In this document: piece by piece, positions 31,750 through 40,885 of the stretch
How positions within the stretch are numbered: position 1 is the first letter of the stretch
Layout of the letters: every line of letters starts with the position of its first letter
From: Clostridiaceae bacterium
GTDB lineage: Bacteria > Bacillota > Clostridia > Lachnospirales > Lachnospiraceae
DNA length: 64,000 nt
Assembly (NCBI GenBank): GCA_910574345.1
Contig: CAJSZV010000010.1
Coordinates: 62,001 to 126,000, forward strand
Direction: 5' to 3'
The notes under the pieces: model-generated
What the model saw: the letters and a program-made list of their open reading frames with translations, nothing else
The model's database searches: none
Told to the model about the DNA's origin: nothing
Program-made: the position numbers and the translations under genes

Positions 31750-33663
31750 ATGGCTGATCTGTATAAGGGATATATAAAAACCAAAAATAAACAGGCTGCG
31801 GAGAGGTTCAAAGACAGGACTGACTTCAAGACGCTGGATGAAGTCAGTTCCCTTCCTGAATATGCTGGTATTCTTGAAAAAGATACCATGTTTATTGATA
31901 TTGACGATCCCGATCAGTCTGAAATACTAATGGACATTGTGGAAGCGCTACAACTGGATTGCCGGGTGATCTGCACCAGCAGGGGAAAGCATTTCATTTT
32001 TAAGAACACGCAGCTGCACCAGTGCAAGACAAAGGCAACGCTGGCCTGTGGCCTGACCGCTGATATAAAGGTGGGTTATGTGAACGCCTATGAAGTGCTG
32101 AAAGTAGACGGTGAAGAACGTTTCTGTGAATGGGACATTGAACCGGGCGCACATTATCAGGAAGTTCCGAAGTGGCTTTTACCTGTAGGGAAGAAAAAAC
32201 TGGGTTTTATTGACATGGAAGCCGGGGATGGCCGGAATCAGGAACTTTTCAACTATATTTTGACGCTGCAAAGTAATGATTTCAGCGTGGAAGAATCACG
32301 GGAAACGATCCGCATTATCAACAATTATGTCCTGAAGGATCCCTTGTCAGATCAGGAAATAGAAACTATTTTACGGGATGACGCTTTCAAAAAGCCGGTA
32401 TTCTTCAACGGTTCCCGCTTCCTGTTTGACCGTTTCGCCGCTTATATGAAGAATACGCAGCACGTTGTCATTATCAACGGGAATCTGCATATATACCGGG
32501 ATGGTGTGTACCTGAACGGTTACAGGCACATTGAAGCGGAAATGATCCGCACTATCCCGGATCTGTCTGACGCAAAGCGCAAGGAAGTATTGAAGTATAT
32601 GCAGCTGATATGTGAAAAGGTGGAACCTGCGGATGCCCGTTATATAGCGTTCAGGAATGGTATATATGACGTGGTAACGGACACCATGCAGGACTTTTCC
32701 CCTTCCATTGTTATCACCAACAAAATACCGTGGGACTATAACCCGCAGGCGTTCAATGAACTGACTGAACAAACACTGAACAAATTAGCGTGTGACGATC
32801 CAACAATCCGGGCGCTGCTTGAGGAATGTATTGGTTACTGTTTTTACAGGCGTTCGGAACTGGGAAAAGCGTTCATTCTGACCGGGGAAAAGAACAACGG
32901 AAAAAGTACCTTCCTTGATCTGGTCAAGGCCGTTGTGGGTGAGGATAACATATCAGCCCTTGACCTGAAAGAACTGGGGGACAGGTTCACCACTTCAATG
33001 ATGTTCGGAAAGCTGGCAAATATTGGTGACGATATAGGGGATGACTTCATGCAGGGTACACAGGTAGCCATGTTCAAAAAGATTGTGACAGGAAACCGGA
33101 TCAAGGCAGAAAGAAAAGGTCAGGATCCGTTTGAATTTAACCCATATATAAAGCTGCTGTTTTCTGCTAATGACATACCACGGATGAAGGATAAGACCGG
33201 GGCTGTTTTGCGGCGGCTGGTCATCATTCCTTTTAATGCACAGTTTTCAAAAGAAGATCCTGACTATGATCCGTTTATCAAATATAAACTGATTGAACCG
33301 GGTTCTATAGAATACCTGATCAAGCTGGGAATCATGGGCTTGCGCCGTGTTCTGGAAAATCAGGACTTCACCAGATCAGACCGTGTTGATCGGCAACTGG
33401 AGGAATATGAAGAAGAAAATAACCCTATTGTGGCTTTCCTTCACGATCTGGAACATGGGGAAAATGACATAATCAATGAAACAACGGCTGATGTATACGC
33501 CAAATATAAAATATTCTGTAACGCTGCTAATATGCAGCCCATGTCAAAGGTTGTTTTTTCAAAGCAGATAAATAAACGGTTATTGACAGAAGCAGTTGTT
33601 AAAAAAATAAACGGTAGGCCGGAAAGAGTTTTTGTAAAAGTGAAAGGAATTATGAAAGAATGA
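31750..33663 (+). CDS. D5-type primase-helicase (superfamily 3)
   Basis: The protein has 637 residues. The N-terminal part (about 1-210) resembles a primase/polymerase-type domain with FIDIDDPDQSE and TSRGKHFIFK. A D5_N region follows, then a superfamily 3 helicase with Walker A GEKNNGKST (379-387), Walker B NIGDDIGDDF and the motif C segment IKLLFSANDIPR. It unwinds and primes phage DNA. The next gene overlaps by 4 nt. Confidence 0.9.
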   Translation: MADLYKGYIKTKNKQAAERFKDRTDFKTLDEVSSLPEYAGILEKDTMFIDIDDPDQSEILMDIVEALQLDCRVICTSRGKHFIFKNTQLHQCKTKATLACGLTADIKVGYVNAYEVLKVDGEERFCEWDIEPGAHYQEVPKWLLPVGKKKLGFIDMEAGDGRNQELFNYILTLQSNDFSVEESRETIRIINNYVLKDPLSDQEIETILRDDAFKKPVFFNGSRFLFDRFAAYMKNTQHVVIINGNLHIYRDGVYLNGYRHIEAEMIRTIPDLSDAKRKEVLKYMQLICEKVEPADARYIAFRNGIYDVVTDTMQDFSPSIVITNKIPWDYNPQAFNELTEQTLNKLACDDPTIRALLEECIGYCFYRRSELGKAFILTGEKNNGKSTFLDLVKAVVGEDNISALDLKELGDRFTTSMMFGKLANIGDDIGDDFMQGTQVAMFKKIVTGNRIKAERKGQDPFEFNPYIKLLFSANDIPRMKDKTGAVLRRLVIIPFNAQFSKEDPDYDPFIKYKLIEPGSIEYLIKLGIMGLRRVLENQDFTRSDRVDRQLEEYEEENNPIVAFLHDLEHGENDIINETTADVYAKYKIFCNAANMQPMSKVVFSKQINKRLLTEAVVKKINGRPERVFVKVKGIMKE

Positions 33664-33953
33664 AAACCTGTATATGTGATAAATGCAGCACGGAAATTGA
33701 AATGAATGTTCAGGAAGAAGTTATTGATCAGGATAAGGACGGGAAGGACATCACGGAACAGTTCTTTGTCTGCCCGGAGTGCGGCCAGCGCTACACTATA
33801 TTCATTTCTGATCAGTTCATGCAGCAGAAAATAGCAGCCAGAAAGCGCCTGAAACGGATGCCAAAGAATTACAATCCGGCGCTGGATGCTGCACTGGTGA
33901 AAGAAATGCAGAAGCATTTTAAGAAGCTGAAAAGAAAATACGGGAGGGAGTGA
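33660..33953 (+). CDS. Zinc-ribbon protein following the primase
   Basis: The product (97 residues) has a four-Cys ribbon (CDKC at 6-9 and CPEC at about 38-41), an acidic insert between, and a basic helical C-terminus (KHFKKLKRKYG). The start overlaps the primase stop (ATGA). It is probably a small DNA-binding replication or transcription accessory; no closer assignment. Confidence 0.68.
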   Translation: MKTCICDKCSTEIEMNVQEEVIDQDKDGKDITEQFFVCPECGQRYTIFISDQFMQQKIAARKRLKRMPKNYNPALDAALVKEMQKHFKKLKRKYGRE

Positions 33954-33958
33954 CACGG

Positions 33959-34054
33959 ATGAAAAAAGTTGCAGTGACAGCCAGTATTCTGCTGGTGGTT
34001 GTGGTGGTTTATAAAGTGTGCATATGGGACTATTACAAGGCGGCTATAATTTAA
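33959..34054 (+). CDS. Single-span membrane peptide
   Basis: The product has 31 residues: MKKVAVTASILLVVVVVYKV followed by CIWDYYKAAII. GGGAGGGAG sits 7 nt upstream. It lies at the end of the early operon just before iteron array B. Function unknown; it is short enough to be a chance frame, but the ribosome site is strong. Confidence 0.45.
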   Translation: MKKVAVTASILLVVVVVYKVCIWDYYKAAII

Positions 34055-34056
34055 AA

Positions 34057-34236
34057 GTTACAGTTGGTTACACATGGTTACAGTTAAAGTTACAGTTAAA
34101 AGTATTGATTTTATGGGCGGTTACACATGGTTACAGTTAAATTCAATGTTCTTTTATATTATGTTTAACAGCGTATATTGTACTTTGTTTAAATATAAAA
34201 AATTAAGAATATAGACATTAAGTGTAACCTGTAACC
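34057..34236. repeat. GGTTAC iteron array B
   Basis: GTTAC units start at 34057 (AGTTAC), 34066, 34076, 34088, 34119 and 34129, with 10-bp steps inside each group and the exact GGTTACACATGGTTACAGTT string twice. Inverted GTAACC units close it at 34224 and 34231 after an AT-rich core (34150-34215). The order of units, the TTGATTTTA(C/T)GGG segment and the GTTAAATTC segment are shared with array A at 17668-17938. Confidence 0.65.
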
Positions 34237-34259
34237 GAACGGAAAGGAAGGTTCAAGAA

Positions 34260-34727
34260 ATGGCTGAAAATAAAGGAAAAAGTGCGGTTACACTTTATGA
34301 CAGAACTGTGAAGTATCTGTCACAGATCGAATATATAGACGAAATGATCGGTGAAAAGCAGGATATTATTGACAGTCTGCGGAGCAGCATCACAGGAACG
34401 TCAGCCAGTACGGAAAGTGAACGTGTGCAGACTTCCCCTAAAGACCGTTTAGGTGAAACCTGTGCAAAGATCGTTGACCTGTGCGAACAGCTGAACAAAG
34501 ACATTGATTCTTTTGTAGATATGAAAGCGGAAGTCATACAGACCATAGATCAGTATGTCGATGACTTGAAAGAAAGACGTTTGCTGTATTTGCGCTATTT
34601 AAAGTTTATCCCTATTGAATCATGTGCTAAAGAATTGCACGTTTCACGGCGCACAGCATACAATTTACACAAGGCCGGTATTCACAAAATTTCTAACAAA
34701 TTTAAAGACTTGCACAAAATTACATAA
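34260..34727 (+). CDS. Sigma-70 region 4-like late regulator (RinA/ArpU type)
   Basis: This protein (155 residues) has an N-terminal coiled-coil (about 10-50) and a C-terminal sigma region 4-like helix-turn-helix (RRLLYLRYLKFIPIESCAKELHVSRRTAYNLH). Such DUF1492/RinA-like proteins activate late transcription in phages of Bacillota. It lies between array B and the terminase genes, just upstream of a candidate late promoter (34746-34774), the usual location. Confidence 0.8.
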   Translation: MAENKGKSAVTLYDRTVKYLSQIEYIDEMIGEKQDIIDSLRSSITGTSASTESERVQTSPKDRLGETCAKIVDLCEQLNKDIDSFVDMKAEVIQTIDQYVDDLKERRLLYLRYLKFIPIESCAKELHVSRRTAYNLHKAGIHKISNKFKDLHKIT

Positions 34728-34745
34728 ACTTGTACATACAGATAC

Positions 34746-34774
34746 TTGTATTGCATTGTTTTCTGTAATATAGT
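34746..34774 (+). promoter_or_regulatory. Candidate late promoter upstream of terminase
   Basis: TTGTAT (34746-34751) and TATAGT (34769-34774) are spaced 17 bp apart. The sequence AGATACTTG overlapping the -35 box resembles one repressor half-site, but no full palindrome is present. Confidence 0.5.
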
Positions 34775-34799
34775 GTAGGTGTCGAACAATACATGAATG

Positions 34800-34837
34800 A
34801 CCTTCAAGGCGGGACGCTTTGAAGGTTGTTTTGTTTT
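34800..34837 (+). terminator. Terminator in the late leader
   Basis: ACCTTCAA (34800-34807) pairs with TTGAAGGT (34819-34826), followed by TGTTTTGTTTT. It lies between the candidate late promoter and the terminase gene, so it may end early transcripts or require antitermination. Confidence 0.6.
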
Positions 34838-34865
34838 AAAGAGAAAATAAGGGGGTGTGTTTCCT

Positions 34866-35747
34866 TTGTCAGACGGTAAGGATCTGCGGAAGGAAGCCTT
34901 TGAAATGTTCCAGCAAGGTTTTAAGCTGGTGGACATAGCAAAGCAGCTGAATGTTCCTGCTGGCACTGTCAGACGATGGAAGCACAGTGACAAGTGGGAA
35001 ATGAACGGGGGAACGAACGGGGCGGGCGAACGTTCGGAAAAAGCGAACGCACAGACGAACGTTCACGAAGTATTTAAGCAGAAACGCCGTAAAAGGGTTT
35101 ATTCAGATGTGCAGCAGGTAGAAAAGAACGCCGGACTTACTGAAAAACAGCGGCTTTTCTGCCTTTTTTATGTCCGGTACTTCAATGCAACAAAGGCATA
35201 TCAGAAAGCATATGGGTGTGCCTATTCAACGGCGTGTGCTGCGGGCTGGAAGTTATTGCAAAATACTGAAATCAAGGCGGCAATCATGGAACTGAAACAA
35301 GGCCGGTTGAATCAGCAGCTATTGGATGAATCGGACATTTTTCAGAAGTACATGGACATAGCTTTTTCGGACATAACCGACTTTCTGACGTTCGGACAAA
35401 AGGAAGTTCCGGTCATGGGTGCGTTCGGCCCGATCAAGGTTGAAGATCCAGACACCGGAGAAAAGATACCTGTCACCAAAATAGTGAACGTTGTCCAGTT
35501 CAGGGAATCGGACGAAGTTGACGGGACACTGATCAGTGAGGTCAGACAGGGGAAAGACGGGGCCAGCATAAAACTGGCTGACCGTATGAAAGCGCTTGAA
35601 TGGCTGTCTGAACATATGGACATGGCAACGCCTGAACAAAAGGCCCGTATGAAGAAGCTGGAAGCGGAAACTGAACGGATCAGGAACAGCGGCGGCGCAG
35701 AAGGTGAGGATGATGGCGTTGAAATCATTAACGACTGCCCCACCTAA
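34866..35747 (+). CDS. Terminase small subunit
   Basis: The protein has 293 residues: a helix-turn-helix N-terminus (FKLVDIAKQLNVPAGTVRRW), then a Terminase_2-like core (LTEKQRLFCLFYVRYFNATKAYQKAYG) and an acidic C-terminus. It recognises phage DNA for packaging with the large subunit, whose gene overlaps by 38 nt. I chose TTG 34866, spaced 8 nt from AAGGGGGTG; a GTG at 34857 overlaps that site. Confidence 0.85.
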   Translation: MSDGKDLRKEAFEMFQQGFKLVDIAKQLNVPAGTVRRWKHSDKWEMNGGTNGAGERSEKANAQTNVHEVFKQKRRKRVYSDVQQVEKNAGLTEKQRLFCLFYVRYFNATKAYQKAYGCAYSTACAAGWKLLQNTEIKAAIMELKQGRLNQQLLDESDIFQKYMDIAFSDITDFLTFGQKEVPVMGAFGPIKVEDPDTGEKIPVTKIVNVVQFRESDEVDGTLISEVRQGKDGASIKLADRMKALEWLSEHMDMATPEQKARMKKLEAETERIRNSGGAEGEDDGVEIINDCPT

Positions 35748-37098
35748 AAAGAAACAGGTGCGGATCAGTGAAATTATAATACCGAAATATCAGGCTATAT
35801 TCAATAATCGCACATATAAGCACATTATATTGACTTCTGGCCGTGCCGGTACGAAGTCCAGTTTTGCAGGTGTGCGTGGTATATATCAGCTTGTCAATGA
35901 TGGTTCCGGTTCCGTGGTGGTGTTGCGTAAACGGCACAATAAGCTGCGGAAAACGGTATACAAGGAAATGCTGCGGGGTATTAACCGACTGGGGATCAGC
36001 AAGAAAAAGTTTGAGATCACAAAGTCCCCTATGGAAATCACCTATAAAAAGCACGGCAGCACAATGTACTTTGCCGGTTCTGACGGTATAGACGATACAA
36101 AAGGAATCATTGACGAAGATAAACCGATCAAGCTGGTCATACTGGACGAACTGACAGAGTTCTTTGACGATGGCGAAGGTGAGGATGAACTTCTGAACAT
36201 TGAAGCGACTTTTGCCCGTGGAAACAAGGGTGATTTTCAAATGATCTATCTGTTCAATCCACCAAAGAACCCGAACAGCGACATTATGAAGTGGCTGACC
36301 AAAATGAAGCAGCGGCCAGACACCATCCACATTCACACGGACTACAGGGATGTTCCGGCTGACTGGCTGGGGCCTGACCTGATACAGTCAGCGGAAACGC
36401 TGCACCTGATAGATCCCCGTCAATATGAATGGGTATGGCTGGGGAAGTGCATCGGCATAGACGAAGTTATTTACTATATGTTCAGCCAGAAGCACATTGA
36501 CCGGCCACTTGCAAGAATTGACCGCTTTCCTATTATCGCCATCGGCGGGGACTATGGACAGCAGAACGCCACGACATTTCAGGCGGCAGGTCTGGACATG
36601 GCACACAGGAAGCTGCGGGGCCTGAATGAATATTACCACAGCGGCAGGGAAAGCGGAAAACAGAAAGCCCCTTCCTTGTATGCAAAGGATTTTGTTCAGT
36701 TCGTTCAGTTGTTGGGTAAACAGTACGGAACGGAAGGTGTACGCTTCCTGCTGTTTCTGGATCCTTCTGCTAAAGGTTTAGCGGAAGAAATCAAGCGGGC
36801 CTGTAGGGTTGCGGGGGTTCCTGTATCTGTCCGGGAAGCTGACAATGATGTGAAGCTGGGGATCAGCCGGACACAAAAGGCGCTGACCTTCAACATTTTA
36901 TCCATTTCCCCCAAACAGGAAAACGCCATTGATGAATTTGGGGTGTACGGGTACGATCCAAAGTCCATTGAAAAGGGCAAGGAAGAACCGATCAAGTTAG
37001 ACGATCACTGTATGGACGCTATCCGGTATATGGTCATGGGTATGTGGACGAAAATCAAGGCGTGGTTGCCTGTTTCGGAACAGGAAGATGAAAAATAA
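35710..37098 (+). CDS. Terminase large subunit
   Basis: This 462-residue packaging motor has the ATPase part (about 35-220: Walker A-like TSGRAGTKSSF, Walker B LVILDELTEF, coupling motif YLFNPPKNP) and a C-terminal RNase H-fold nuclease (about 260-440: AIGGDYGQQNATTF, FLDPSAKGL, LDDHCMDAIRY). It belongs to the PBSX/SPP1-type Terminase_3 group. ATG 35710 or 35713 are equally possible starts after AAGGTGAGG. Confidence 0.92.
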   Translation: MMALKSLTTAPPKKKQVRISEIIIPKYQAIFNNRTYKHIILTSGRAGTKSSFAGVRGIYQLVNDGSGSVVVLRKRHNKLRKTVYKEMLRGINRLGISKKKFEITKSPMEITYKKHGSTMYFAGSDGIDDTKGIIDEDKPIKLVILDELTEFFDDGEGEDELLNIEATFARGNKGDFQMIYLFNPPKNPNSDIMKWLTKMKQRPDTIHIHTDYRDVPADWLGPDLIQSAETLHLIDPRQYEWVWLGKCIGIDEVIYYMFSQKHIDRPLARIDRFPIIAIGGDYGQQNATTFQAAGLDMAHRKLRGLNEYYHSGRESGKQKAPSLYAKDFVQFVQLLGKQYGTEGVRFLLFLDPSAKGLAEEIKRACRVAGVPVSVREADNDVKLGISRTQKALTFNILSISPKQENAIDEFGVYGYDPKSIEKGKEEPIKLDDHCMDAIRYMVMGMWTKIKAWLPVSEQEDEK

Positions 37099-37115
37099 TC
37101 AGGGAGTGAAAGACA

Positions 37116-38561
37116 ATGGATATTTTCAGTTATTTCCGGGATAAGGGGATCGACACGGTGAAGCCCACCTATTACCGGCAAATAGAGATCTGGCGCAGCT
37201 GGTACAATTCCAATGTGAAGAAATTTCATAAGTACAAAGTATACCGTGGGAACGGTACTTCTGTGAACTGCCTGCGGCACTCTTTAGGCATGGCTAAAAA
37301 AGTCTGTGAGGATATGGCGGATCTGCTGCTGAATGAGCGTGTGACAATCACCATAGCAGACCAGACCACGGATGCCTTTGTGAAGGGTGTGCTGGAAACT
37401 AACACATGGGAAGAACTGGGGAATGAATTTCAGGAATGGAAGTCAGCGCTGGGAACCGTGGCCTATGTGGTGTATATCAAGGATGCCGTGGTGGACGAAG
37501 CCGGGAACATGACCGGGGGCAGCGTGGGGATCAACTATGTGGAAGCAGCCCACATCTACCCTACCAGCTGGCAGAATAAAGTGATCACTGAATGTATTTT
37601 CACGTTTCCAAAAACTTACAAGCGTAAGAAATACGTTCATTTTCAATATCACCGGATTGAGGATGTACCCGGTGAGAACCGGAAACAGTATGTGATTGAA
37701 AACACGGTTGTGGAGAACACCAGCGGTTCAGGCCGGGAACTGACACCTGACCAGTGGGAAGAAATACCCACTTTCAGTGGGTTGGCTGAACGCATTGAAA
37801 CGGGTTCAGATCAGCCGCTTTTCATTATTGACCGGCTGAACATGGTGAATAATGCAGACGATGACACCACTAACCCGATGGGTGTTTCCCTGTTTGCAAA
37901 TGCTATTGATATTATCAGGAAAATTGATCTTGAATATGACAGTTACGCAAACGAATTTTCTTTAGGGCGCAAGCGCATATTTGTGGCCCCGGAATTTTTA
38001 TCAAACACCAACGGTTCCCCGGTCTTTGATCCGAACGATTCAGTGTTTTATGAATTGCCGGAAGATTATTTCAAAAATGCGGAATCGAAGGAAGCGATCC
38101 GGGAAATAAACATGGAACTGCGGATTGAGGAACACAGCAAAGCGATCAATGACGATCTGAACTGGCTTTCTTTCAAGTGCGGTTTTGGCACTGACCGGTA
38201 CAAGTTTGAAGCTGGCAGCGTGAAAACGGCCACGGAAGTGATCAGTGAAAATTCAGATATGTACAGGAGCCTGACGAAGCATGAACTGGTACTGAACCGG
38301 GTGCTGATCCAGCTGATTCAGACAATCATCCGGGCCGGTATCAGCATAGGGATCCCAGGCCTACAGGAAAATACGGACGTGACCATTCAGTTTGACGATT
38401 CGATCATTGAAGATAAGGTCACAGAACGTCAGAATGACCGTCAGGACGTGGCGATGGGTGCTATGGGTTTAGCTGAATACCGGGCTAAGTGGTACGGGGA
38501 AACACCTGAACAGGCACAGAAGAACCTTCCTGAACAGTTTGACAATGGGGTGATCCAGTGA
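37116..38561 (+). CDS. Portal protein (SPP1 gp6-like)
   Basis: The product (481 residues) resembles the SPP1-type portal family: an N-terminal MDIFSYFRDKGID, a wing/stem region with SFKCGFGTDRYKFEAGSVKTATEV and a C-terminal tunnel region. It forms the dodecameric DNA entry ring, docking terminase. It directly follows terL and overlaps the MuF gene by 4 nt. Confidence 0.87.
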   Translation: MDIFSYFRDKGIDTVKPTYYRQIEIWRSWYNSNVKKFHKYKVYRGNGTSVNCLRHSLGMAKKVCEDMADLLLNERVTITIADQTTDAFVKGVLETNTWEELGNEFQEWKSALGTVAYVVYIKDAVVDEAGNMTGGSVGINYVEAAHIYPTSWQNKVITECIFTFPKTYKRKKYVHFQYHRIEDVPGENRKQYVIENTVVENTSGSGRELTPDQWEEIPTFSGLAERIETGSDQPLFIIDRLNMVNNADDDTTNPMGVSLFANAIDIIRKIDLEYDSYANEFSLGRKRIFVAPEFLSNTNGSPVFDPNDSVFYELPEDYFKNAESKEAIREINMELRIEEHSKAINDDLNWLSFKCGFGTDRYKFEAGSVKTATEVISENSDMYRSLTKHELVLNRVLIQLIQTIIRAGISIGIPGLQENTDVTIQFDDSIIEDKVTERQNDRQDVAMGAMGLAEYRAKWYGETPEQAQKNLPEQFDNGVIQ

Positions 38562-40657
38562 AACGGGAATACCAGTCAATCCTACAAAACGGCATTGAAA
38601 AGAAATACCTGATGCTGGAAGAAGAAATTGAAAAGGACATAGTGCGCCGGATCCAAAAGGCCGGAAAAATTACTTCTACAGCTGACTGGCAGATTCAGCG
38701 CTATATGGTGCTGGGACACAGTACGGAAGATGTTGAAAATATCATCCGTTCAGCTGTAGGCGGTGACTGGGCTGACACTTTCAAGCTGTATGATGAAGTC
38801 ATAGAACAGGAATATGTCAGGTGCAAGGCCCTGTATGAGCAGGTCAACGCCCACTTTGTCCCATATGAACAGAATTATGAATTGCAGCAACTTACCAATG
38901 CACTGATCCAGCAATCCAATGACGAACTTTTCAACATAAGCAAGTCACTGGGGTTCATGGTGGACATGGGCGGCGGGCGCAAGGTATTCACACCGCTGTC
39001 AGAGATATACAACGGGTATCTGGACAATGCGATCACCATGATGGCATCCGGGGCCTTTGATTACAACACCATGATCCGCAAGGTTGTGGGAGAAATGACC
39101 GCTTCCGGGCTGCGAACGGTTGACTATGCTTCCGGCCACAGTAACAGGGTGGATGTAGCCGTCAGGCGGGCGCTGCTGACCGGGATGGGACAGCTGACCG
39201 GGCAAATATCCAGAATGAACGGTCAAGCGCTGGGAACAGACAAATATGAAGTTGACTGGCATCCCGGAGCAAGGCCGGATCATGCAAAATGGCAGGGCCG
39301 TGTCTGGACATACCAGCAGCTTGTAGATGTCTGCGGGCTGGGTTCCGGCCCCGGTCTGCTGGGTTGGAATTGCCGTCATACCTACTACCCTTTTCTGGAA
39401 GGGATTTCTGTCAGAAATTATTCTGATCAATGGCTGGCAGAAATGGATAGGAAGGAAGCGCAGAAAATCCCGTACAGGGGGAAGGAATACAATACCTATG
39501 AAGCCACGCAGAAACAGCGGCAAATGGAAACGGCGATGCGGGCGCAACGGGAAAAGGTGCAGCTGCTAAAACAGGGCGGCGCTGATCCTGACGATATTTT
39601 GAACGCACGGTGTAAATATCAGGCCATGCTTGATGAATATTCAGAGTTCAGTAAAAAGTTCAAACTTCCTGAACAGCGTGAACGGATATATTATGACCTG
39701 CGGGGCCGTGTAGCACCTTCACAGCGAACATATAAGAAATGGCAAGCGGAACAGCTGGAAAAGAAATTGAAGCGTGAAGCGGAAAAGGCAAGGCGTGAGG
39801 AAAGGGCTAGACAGAGAGCCGCCGCCAATGCTACAATGAAAGGTAAACGGGAAACCATTCAGGAATTAAGCAGGTTAAAACAGTCTGGCATGGCTGGCAC
39901 TGAATACGCTGAATACCTGAATATGATCAATACCCACAGAAATGAAAACATTACCAGACTGTATAAAGGGTATGCTGACAATATTAACAGTGTCAGTAAA
40001 ACAAGTTCAGGCGGTGTGTACTATCCTGCGGAAAACAGGTTGAACTTTGATTACCCTAAATACAGTGATATGAATAAATACGGCACACTTGCACATGAAT
40101 ACGGCCATTTCTTTGATTCACAGGTGTCTTTCAGCAATCTGACCTTCAATGAAATGGAAGCTGTCAGGAAAGCAACTGGCCTTGACCGTTCTTTCCCAAA
40201 TGTTGCAAGTTCCAGTGATGCGTTTCTGGCTGCTTTGCGTAAAGATAAGCAGCACATCCGGGATATACTGACCGCAGAAGCAAAAGCTGACCTTGCGGCG
40301 CACAATGCCAGCAACGGGGTACAGGATGCCATTGACGGGCTTTTCCCAAAATCAAGGATCCGCTGGGGACATGGTGAAAAATACTATAACCGTAAGTATT
40401 CCGCTGTGGAATCTATGGATAGAATGATAGGCGGCACAAGGAAGAAAGACTTGCAGCAGGTGTATAAGGATCTAGGGCTGGATGCCAGCAATCAGGCAAA
40501 AACGAAAGTTATCTGTAGACAGTATGAAACAGCATCGGAAGCATGGGCCAATATTATGAGTGCGGAAGTATGCGGCGGTGAATCATTGGAATATGTGAAA
40601 AAGTACCTGCCAAACTCTTATGAAACCATGCTTGAAATATTGAAAGGGGTGAACTAG
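38558..40657 (+). CDS. MuF-type minor head protein with C-terminal metallopeptidase-like domain
   Basis: The 699-residue protein has a phage minor capsid/MuF head domain up to about residue 320 (DWHPGARPDHAKWQGRVW near 230-247; LLGWNCRHTYYPF). A coiled, Arg/Lys-rich linker (about 330-440) follows, then an extra C-terminal domain with the zinc-protease signature HEYGH at 513-517. MuF proteins with exchangeable C-terminal toxin domains are known in temperate phages of Bacillota. The extra domain is about twice the length of a plain MuF head protein. A small gene follows at once. Cleavage target unknown. Confidence 0.85.
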   Translation: MKREYQSILQNGIEKKYLMLEEEIEKDIVRRIQKAGKITSTADWQIQRYMVLGHSTEDVENIIRSAVGGDWADTFKLYDEVIEQEYVRCKALYEQVNAHFVPYEQNYELQQLTNALIQQSNDELFNISKSLGFMVDMGGGRKVFTPLSEIYNGYLDNAITMMASGAFDYNTMIRKVVGEMTASGLRTVDYASGHSNRVDVAVRRALLTGMGQLTGQISRMNGQALGTDKYEVDWHPGARPDHAKWQGRVWTYQQLVDVCGLGSGPGLLGWNCRHTYYPFLEGISVRNYSDQWLAEMDRKEAQKIPYRGKEYNTYEATQKQRQMETAMRAQREKVQLLKQGGADPDDILNARCKYQAMLDEYSEFSKKFKLPEQRERIYYDLRGRVAPSQRTYKKWQAEQLEKKLKREAEKARREERARQRAAANATMKGKRETIQELSRLKQSGMAGTEYAEYLNMINTHRNENITRLYKGYADNINSVSKTSSGGVYYPAENRLNFDYPKYSDMNKYGTLAHEYGHFFDSQVSFSNLTFNEMEAVRKATGLDRSFPNVASSSDAFLAALRKDKQHIRDILTAEAKADLAAHNASNGVQDAIDGLFPKSRIRWGHGEKYYNRKYSAVESMDRMIGGTRKKDLQQVYKDLGLDASNQAKTKVICRQYETASEAWANIMSAEVCGGESLEYVKKYLPNSYETMLEILKGVN

Positions 40658-40837
40658 ATGGGCAATAAGCTGATACAGGCGTTAGAACTGTATGAAAATA
40701 CTTTTGATGATTCTTTCCCGACTATCCCCATGAGCGGGCGCACGGAAGAAGAAATGATTGACATGATCAATAAATGTGTTTCCGCAAAGAAAGATGTTTA
40801 TGACATGGGTTATCTGGATATTGAAGCGGTTTATTAA
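40658..40837 (+). CDS. Small acidic protein after the MuF gene
   Basis: The product (59 residues, MGNKLIQALELYENTFDDSF...) is acidic and predicted helical. It starts directly after the MuF stop codon (TAG-ATG) and ends inside a terminator. The position suggests a partner of the MuF C-terminal domain, for example an immunity protein, but similar short proteins also occur beside other head genes. Not named with certainty. Confidence 0.65.
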   Translation: MGNKLIQALELYENTFDDSFPTIPMSGRTEEEMIDMINKCVSAKKDVYDMGYLDIEAVY

Positions 40838-40866
40838 AGCACTGTCACAAATGACGGTGCTTTTTC
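40836..40866 (+). terminator. Terminator after the MuF cassette
   Basis: AAAGCACTGTC (40836-40846) pairs with GACGGTGCTTT (40853-40863), with one G-T pair and a 6-nt loop, ending in five Ts (40861-40865). The stop codon of the small gene lies at its left edge. Confidence 0.8.
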
Positions 40867-40885
40867 TATGAAAGGCGGTGAAGTT

